The notes under the pieces are model-generated. The model did not search any database. It was not told the DNA's origin and saw only the letters and a list, made by a program, of their open reading frames with translations. Both the position numbers and the translations under genes were made by a program. Shown piece after piece: positions 36,365 to 41,183 of a DNA stretch of 41,183 nucleotides. Source of the DNA: an uncultured Bacteroidota bacterium (GTDB lineage: Bacteria; Bacteroidota; Bacteroidia; Bacteroidales; F082); assembly GCA_937901015.1 (NCBI GenBank), contig CALCGQ010000101.1, forward strand, positions 1-41,183, read 5' to 3'. The stretch's first letter is position 1. The number at the start of each line of letters is the position of its first letter.

Positions 36365-36910
36365 ATGAGGTACACACAAATCTTACTTATAATTGCCATC
36401 GTTATGATGGTTGCTGGTTGTAAACAAGAAGAGAAACCACTGGTTACAAAAAAGATACAATATGATGTAAATATAAAAAGTCCGGATCCTGAATATGATT
36501 GGTGGATTCAGAATTTAGTAGGTCCTGATCGAGATAAACTTGTAAGTAATATTATTGATGGTGCTAAGTCAGGAAAATGGCAAGCCTACGACTATTTTAA
36601 TGAGCCAATTGATAAGTTTGAAGTACAAAATATCTTTTCAGATACAATGGTGGCAACAATTATGCGAGAGGTGCCACCATATGAACTCTTTGATACTATT
36701 CTAATACATAATATATTAAAGGAAGATATATTAAGAATTCGCTTTATGGAGGAATGGAGAATGAACCCGGAAAATCTTGAGTTTGAAAAGAAAATTCTTG
36801 GAATTGCTCCGATTGCGCGGAGATTCGACTTCAATGGTATCGAAAGATGGCAGCCATTATTTTGGATATATACCGATGAATCAACTATAGCTGAACTAAA
36901 AAACAATTAA
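36365..36910 (+). CDS. GldN/PorN-like lipoprotein (T9SS/gliding-associated fold)
   Basis: Lipobox 'IVMMVAGCKQEEK'; C-terminal 'IRFMEEWRMNPENLEFEKKILGIAPIARRFDFNGIERWQPLFWIYTDE' resembles the GldN C-terminal pattern (KEDW..D......IIGIAP.........PLFWIY). Confidence 0.6.
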   Translation: MRYTQILLIIAIVMMVAGCKQEEKPLVTKKIQYDVNIKSPDPEYDWWIQNLVGPDRDKLVSNIIDGAKSGKWQAYDYFNEPIDKFEVQNIFSDTMVATIMREVPPYELFDTILIHNILKEDILRIRFMEEWRMNPENLEFEKKILGIAPIARRFDFNGIERWQPLFWIYTDESTIAELKNN

Positions 36911-36923
36911 AGACTAACTAACT

Positions 36924-37274
36924 ATGAAAATTATTTCATTATCCGACGTACCCAAAAGTGAAGTAAAAATGCAAGGAGCATATGGAGCATCAAAACAGGT
37001 GCCTTTATCCAAAGAAGATGGAACCCCCGTATATTCTTATAGAGTGTTTTCACTCGATGGAGGTGGAAATACTCCATATCATCAACATAACTATGAGCAT
37101 ATGAATTATGTGATTGAAGGTGAGGGTTTTCTTGTAAATGAAGAGGGTGAAAAACATCCATTGAAAAAGGGAGATTTTGCTCTTGTATTACCAAACGAAA
37201 AACATCAATATCGTAATGCCTCTGAACAAAATGACTTTGTTATGATATGCGGCGTTCCTAAAGAATTCGAGTAA
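36924..37274 (+). CDS. Cupin domain protein
   Basis: 'GGGNTPYHQHNYEHMNYVIEGEGFLVNEEGEKHPLKKGDFALVLPNEKHQYRNAS' cupin motifs 1 and 2. Confidence 0.93.
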   Translation: MKIISLSDVPKSEVKMQGAYGASKQVPLSKEDGTPVYSYRVFSLDGGGNTPYHQHNYEHMNYVIEGEGFLVNEEGEKHPLKKGDFALVLPNEKHQYRNASEQNDFVMICGVPKEFE

Positions 37275-37277
37275 TCT

Positions 37278-38369
37278 CTAATATGATGATCCCGATGGAG
37301 TTTCTCTACTAAGAAGGACTTCACGTCCTTCAATTTGATAACCTGTAAGCTTGCCTTCAGTATTATATGACTTGGAAGTATATGTTTCACTTCCTGTTAT
37401 AGTATTGAAGACTTTAATACCTGTGTCAAGAACCTGAACATAGGTAGGATCATTAGAATTATCTTCTTCTGATTTTTTCGTGGTGATATTTGACTTCAGC
37501 TTATTCCATTGATTATTAAGTACACTTGCAAAAAGCGTTTTCTTTTTCTTTTCCACAGGTTCGATTACATCTTCTAACAATGCTAAATCTTCGTAATTAA
37601 CCATCGGTATTTGTTGTTCAGGCATTAGAAAATAAATTTCATTTACATTAACAACAAGTTCATTATTCTTTCGAATATTTAGGCTGGAAAGATTTAACCT
37701 TTCCGGTATTATAACAGGTTCAATTTCTTGATATGTAGACTGAGGAGTAGGCCTGTTGGGAATATTGAAATCAGAAACAACTTTGCTACTATGAACCGTA
37801 TTAGATTCAATAAGATGTATTTCACTAACCATGAATATATTTTCACGTTTGTTCTGATCGAAGTAATTATCAAAGTACCATATGGAAATGAGCAATAGAA
37901 TAACTGCAGCAACTGATGAATACCAATAAGGAGTAATTCTTCTTTTCTGCTTTAACTCATCCTTATCATTAAACGAAATACTGAGGTCAGCTCTTAATTT
38001 AAGATTCCTATGAACTTCAAATTCAGATGATAGTTCAGAGTTTTTAGAAAGGAATGAATTAAGGTCTATTTCCTTTTTTGGAGATAAGTCATTTTCATAA
38101 TGAGCAATAAAAATCTCCTCATAATTATCTTCATTGATACCAGAAACTGTAGCAATGGATTTTTTTTTCAATCGATCTTTTGATTCGAATACTTTGTTAT
38201 CAGGTTGGATAACAGCTTCATTAATATCGTCAACTTCTTCTGCAATATCTGGATTGTTTTCGAGGAACTCAATAAAGCAACTTTTCTCAGCAGCACCCAA
38301 TGTACCATCAAGGTAGTCGATTACGAAATTTTCGTAATTAGATCTGTTTATGTCTACTTTATTATCCAT
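37278..38369 (-). CDS. Putative anti-sigma factor (single-TM)
   Basis: N-terminal 'YENFVIDYLDGTLGAAEKSCFIEFLENNPDIAEEVDD' (Bacteroidetes anti-sigma-like), TM 'YWYSSVAAVILLLISIWYF'; directly follows the ECF sigma gene. Confidence 0.75.
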   Translation of the reverse strand: MDNKVDINRSNYENFVIDYLDGTLGAAEKSCFIEFLENNPDIAEEVDDINEAVIQPDNKVFESKDRLKKKSIATVSGINEDNYEEIFIAHYENDLSPKKEIDLNSFLSKNSELSSEFEVHRNLKLRADLSISFNDKDELKQKRRITPYWYSSVAAVILLLISIWYFDNYFDQNKRENIFMVSEIHLIESNTVHSSKVVSDFNIPNRPTPQSTYQEIEPVIIPERLNLSSLNIRKNNELVVNVNEIYFLMPEQQIPMVNYEDLALLEDVIEPVEKKKKTLFASVLNNQWNKLKSNITTKKSEEDNSNDPTYVQVLDTGIKVFNTITGSETYTSKSYNTEGKLTGYQIEGREVLLSRETPSGSSY

Positions 38370-38371
38370 TT

Positions 38372-38857
38372 CTATATTACCATTTCTGGACTCACAATAA
38401 ATTTCTTTAAGAAAACTCGAGCTCTGTATATATATACTTTTACTTGCGACTCAGTAAGATTTGTAATATCTCCAATCTCTTCGTACGAATAACCTTCATA
38501 ATCTCGAAGAAGAATTACTGAACGTTGAATTTCGGGTAACTTATCAACCGCCTCATTAAGTATTTCCTTTAAATCTGAATAATCATTATATGTTTCACCC
38601 GGGATATTTTCCAAATTATCTAACTGAGTATTTCTCTTATTTTTTCGAACATGATCAATCAAAGTATGATATGCCGTAGTAAATAAATAGGACTTAGCTT
38701 TTTTCGCATCCACATCTTTACGCTTAATCCATAGTTTCATAAATGATTCCTGAACAATATCATGGGATATATCGATATCACGAAGATTCTTAAGTACAAA
38801 CCTGTATATACCATCAGAAAAGCTGTCTACACAACTATTATAATCACTTACGGTCAT
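38372..38857 (-). CDS. ECF-type RNA polymerase sigma factor
   Basis: 'DISHDIVQESFMKLWIKRKDVDAKKAKSYLFTTAYHTLIDHVRK' region 2; 'LPEIQRSVILLRDYEGYSYEEIGDITNLTESQVKVYIYRARVFLKKFI' region 4. Confidence 0.95.
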   Translation of the reverse strand: MTVSDYNSCVDSFSDGIYRFVLKNLRDIDISHDIVQESFMKLWIKRKDVDAKKAKSYLFTTAYHTLIDHVRKNKRNTQLDNLENIPGETYNDYSDLKEILNEAVDKLPEIQRSVILLRDYEGYSYEEIGDITNLTESQVKVYIYRARVFLKKFIVSPEMVI

Positions 38858-38988
38858 TCTTTAAGCGTAGTTTTTTCTCATATTCAATAATGAGACGTAG
38901 AATTATACCACAATGTTACAATAAGTTTTATAATATTAAAACAGATATTGTAACTTACTGAAAGTCAGTGTTAAATAAAGATTGGGAA

Positions 38989-40779
38989 CTAGTCGTTTAA
39001 TTTGAGAACAACTAGGAACGCCTGTTGAGGTACTTCAACATTACCCACTTGACGCATTCGTTTTTTACCTTTTTTCTGCTTTTCCAGAAGTTTACGTTTA
39101 CGTGTGATATCACCACCATAGCATTTTGCTGTTACATCTTTACGCACAGCTTTAATGGTTTCTCTGGCAATAACTTTAGCACCTATTGCCGCTTGTATGG
39201 CAATGTCGAATTGTTGTCTTGGGATTAGGTCCTTAAGTTTTACACTTATCCTTCGTCCTAGATCATATGCGTTATCAACATGTATTAATGATGAAAGTGC
39301 ATCAACGGGCTCTCCATTCAGAAGAATGTCTAGCTTGATTAGCTTCGCTGGTTTATAGCCACTTATATGGTAGTCAAAAGACGCATAGCCCTTTGAAATA
39401 CTTTTTAATTTATCGTAGAAGTCAAATACGATCTCACCCAATGGCATATCAACAGTAAGCTCAACGCGGCTGGTTGTAAGATAAACCTGATTTTTAAGCT
39501 CACCTCGCTTATCTAAGCATAGTTTTATAATAGGACCAATGTAATCCGTTCTTGTAATTATCTGTGCTTTTATATAAGGCTCCTCAATGTGATCTATGTA
39601 TTTTTGATCAGGTAATCCGGATGGATTATGAACCTCGATTAGATCTTCTTTATTTGTAATTACCCTATAGGAAACGTTTGGCATAGTGGTAATAACACTC
39701 ATGTCAAACTCCCTGTCGAGGCGTTCTTGGATTATCTCCATATGTAGGAGTCCAAGAAATCCACACCTAAATCCAAAACCCAATGCCATTGAAGATTCAG
39801 GTTCAAAAGTTAGTGAAGCATCGTTTAGTTGAAGTTTTTCAATGGAAGCCCTAAGTTCTTCATATTCTTCTGGGTCTGTTGGATAGAGACCGGCAAAAAC
39901 CATTGGTTTTACATCTTCAAATCCTGCAATTGCCCTTTTGGTTGGATTGGTCAGATGAGTAATAGTATCACCAACTTTTACTTCCTTTGAAGTTTTAATT
40001 CCTGAAATTATATAACCCACATCACCCGTTCTCAGGATATCTCTTGCTTCCGGTTTTAATCTTAGAACACCTATTTCATTAGCTTCATACTCTTTTCCGG
40101 TATTTACAAATTTTACTTTGTCACCTTTCCTTACTTCACCATTTTTTATTCTAAAGTAAGCTATTATACCTCTAAAGGAGTTAAAAACAGAATCAAAAAT
40201 CAATGCTTGGAGTGGTTCATCTGGATTACCTTCTGGTGGAGGTACTTTATTAATAATTGAATCAAGGATTACGTCAACACCATATCCGGTTTTACCACTT
40301 GCTTCAATAATATCATCATAATCACAACCAATCATATCCACTATCTGATCTTTAACTTCATCAGGCATAGCATTGTCAAGGTCCATTTTGTTTAATACAG
40401 GAATTATTTCAAGATCATTCTCAATGGCAAGATATAAGTTAGATATGGTTTGTGCTTGTATTCCCTGAGTTGCATCAACAATTAACAGAGCTCCTTCGCA
40501 TGCTGCAATAGAACGTGAAACCTCATAAGAGAAGTCAACATGTCCTGGCGTGTCAATTAAGTTTAGTACGTATTGTTCCCCTTTGTGGGTATAGTCCATT
40601 TGTATGGCGTGGCTCTTTATGGTAATTCCACGTTCCCTTTCAATATCCATATCGTCCAGTACCTGAGCTTGTGCATCACGCTGAGAAACAGTACCGGTGT
40701 ATTCCAATAATCTATCAGCTAACGTACTCTTCCCGTGATCGATATGGGCAATTATACAGAAATTTCGTATTTCCTTCAT
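38989..40779 (-). CDS. lepA: Elongation factor 4
   Basis: '[32 protein letters not shown]', '[19 protein letters not shown]', C-terminal '[42 protein letters not shown]'. ATG at 40779; listed ORF extends to TTG 40788. Confidence 0.98.
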   Translation of the reverse strand: MKEIRNFCIIAHIDHGKSTLADRLLEYTGTVSQRDAQAQVLDDMDIERERGITIKSHAIQMDYTHKGEQYVLNLIDTPGHVDFSYEVSRSIAACEGALLIVDATQGIQAQTISNLYLAIENDLEIIPVLNKMDLDNAMPDEVKDQIVDMIGCDYDDIIEASGKTGYGVDVILDSIINKVPPPEGNPDEPLQALIFDSVFNSFRGIIAYFRIKNGEVRKGDKVKFVNTGKEYEANEIGVLRLKPEARDILRTGDVGYIISGIKTSKEVKVGDTITHLTNPTKRAIAGFEDVKPMVFAGLYPTDPEEYEELRASIEKLQLNDASLTFEPESSMALGFGFRCGFLGLLHMEIIQERLDREFDMSVITTMPNVSYRVITNKEDLIEVHNPSGLPDQKYIDHIEEPYIKAQIITRTDYIGPIIKLCLDKRGELKNQVYLTTSRVELTVDMPLGEIVFDFYDKLKSISKGYASFDYHISGYKPAKLIKLDILLNGEPVDALSSLIHVDNAYDLGRRISVKLKDLIPRQQFDIAIQAAIGAKVIARETIKAVRKDVTAKCYGGDITRKRKLLEKQKKGKKRMRQVGNVEVPQQAFLVVLKLND

Positions 40780-40954
40780 AGCTGGCAAAAATACAAAAGA
40801 TTTTCTCTAATCCCACATCAATATTCTCCTTTGGTACATTCAGTATCTATTGTTGATATTTCCTAAATTAGCCTTAAATTCGCGAAGTTTAGTTTTATTT
40901 GATTCACGTTGGAATAATTATTGATACGTGATTGTTTTAAACAAGTAATCCATT

Positions 40955-41183
40955 ATGTTAAATATACTTAAGAAAGTCTTTGGAGATAAGGCATCAAAAG
41001 ATCTCAAAGAAATAAATCCTTTTGTTGATAAAGTGAAATCTGTATATCAATCCATTTCTCAATTGAGTAATGATGGGTTGCGTGCAAAAACTGAGGAATT
41101 CAAGCAGCGAATAGCCAATAGCATTGCTGAGGATGAAAAGGAGATCGCCAGACTAAAAGAATTGATGGCTTCTGATCCTAATT
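40955..41183 (+). CDS. secA: Preprotein translocase SecA, 5' portion truncated by window end
   Basis: ATG at 40955: MLNILKKVFGDKASKDLKEINPFVDKVKSVYQSISQLSNDGLRAKTEEFKQRI...; 'LSNDGLRAKTEEFKQRI' is the SecA N-terminal signature. Confidence 0.9.
   Translation, partial: MLNILKKVFGDKASKDLKEINPFVDKVKSVYQSISQLSNDGLRAKTEEFKQRIANSIAEDEKEIARLKELMASDPN

Noticed and set aside
1-41183. CRISPR arrays, tRNA/rRNA genes, transposons, prophage or known anti-phage systems
   Set aside because: No regularly spaced repeats, cloverleaf-like or rRNA-like sequence, transposase/integrase motifs or canonical defence gene families were seen by eye; tRNAscan/Infernal/DefenseFinder runs would be needed to confirm.

Overview
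This 41 kb window comes from a Bacteroidetes chromosome, probably Bacteroidales-like. The lineage call rests on a T9SS-type C-terminal tail, TAnnTTTG-type promoter motifs and gene content. It is densely coding, with no rRNA, tRNA, CRISPR array or transposase that I could see. Housekeeping genes are gcvH, rocD, yicC, gmk, nadD, gdhA, slyD, lepA and the 5' end of secA. Three accessory parts stand out. (1) A minus-strand redox island (about 10.7-20.5 kb) holds a NuoE/NuoF/NuoG-like complex. Its large subunit fuses a 2Fe-2S domain, a GltD/NfnB-like flavin module and a formate-dehydrogenase-like domain lacking the catalytic Cys/Sec. A separate NfnA/NfnB-like pair lies next to it, with an unusual repeated Zn-ribbon module. 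(2) A plus-strand cluster (about 21.6-33.4 kb) holds gdhA, three paralogous PPDK/PEP-synthase-type ATP-grasp proteins and a TPR-PAS-PAS histidine kinase. The three ATP-grasp proteins lack the catalytic His swivel and PEP-binding domains and share a GxGRWG...SQGxHFF C-terminal domain. They carry different N-termini: none, GAF-like, or two REC-like domains. This is the best candidate for an undescribed signalling or metabolic system. (3) A GldN/PorN-like lipoprotein is divergent from a T9SS-sorted beta-helix protein. All calls come from reading the supplied sequence and translations; no database search was run.
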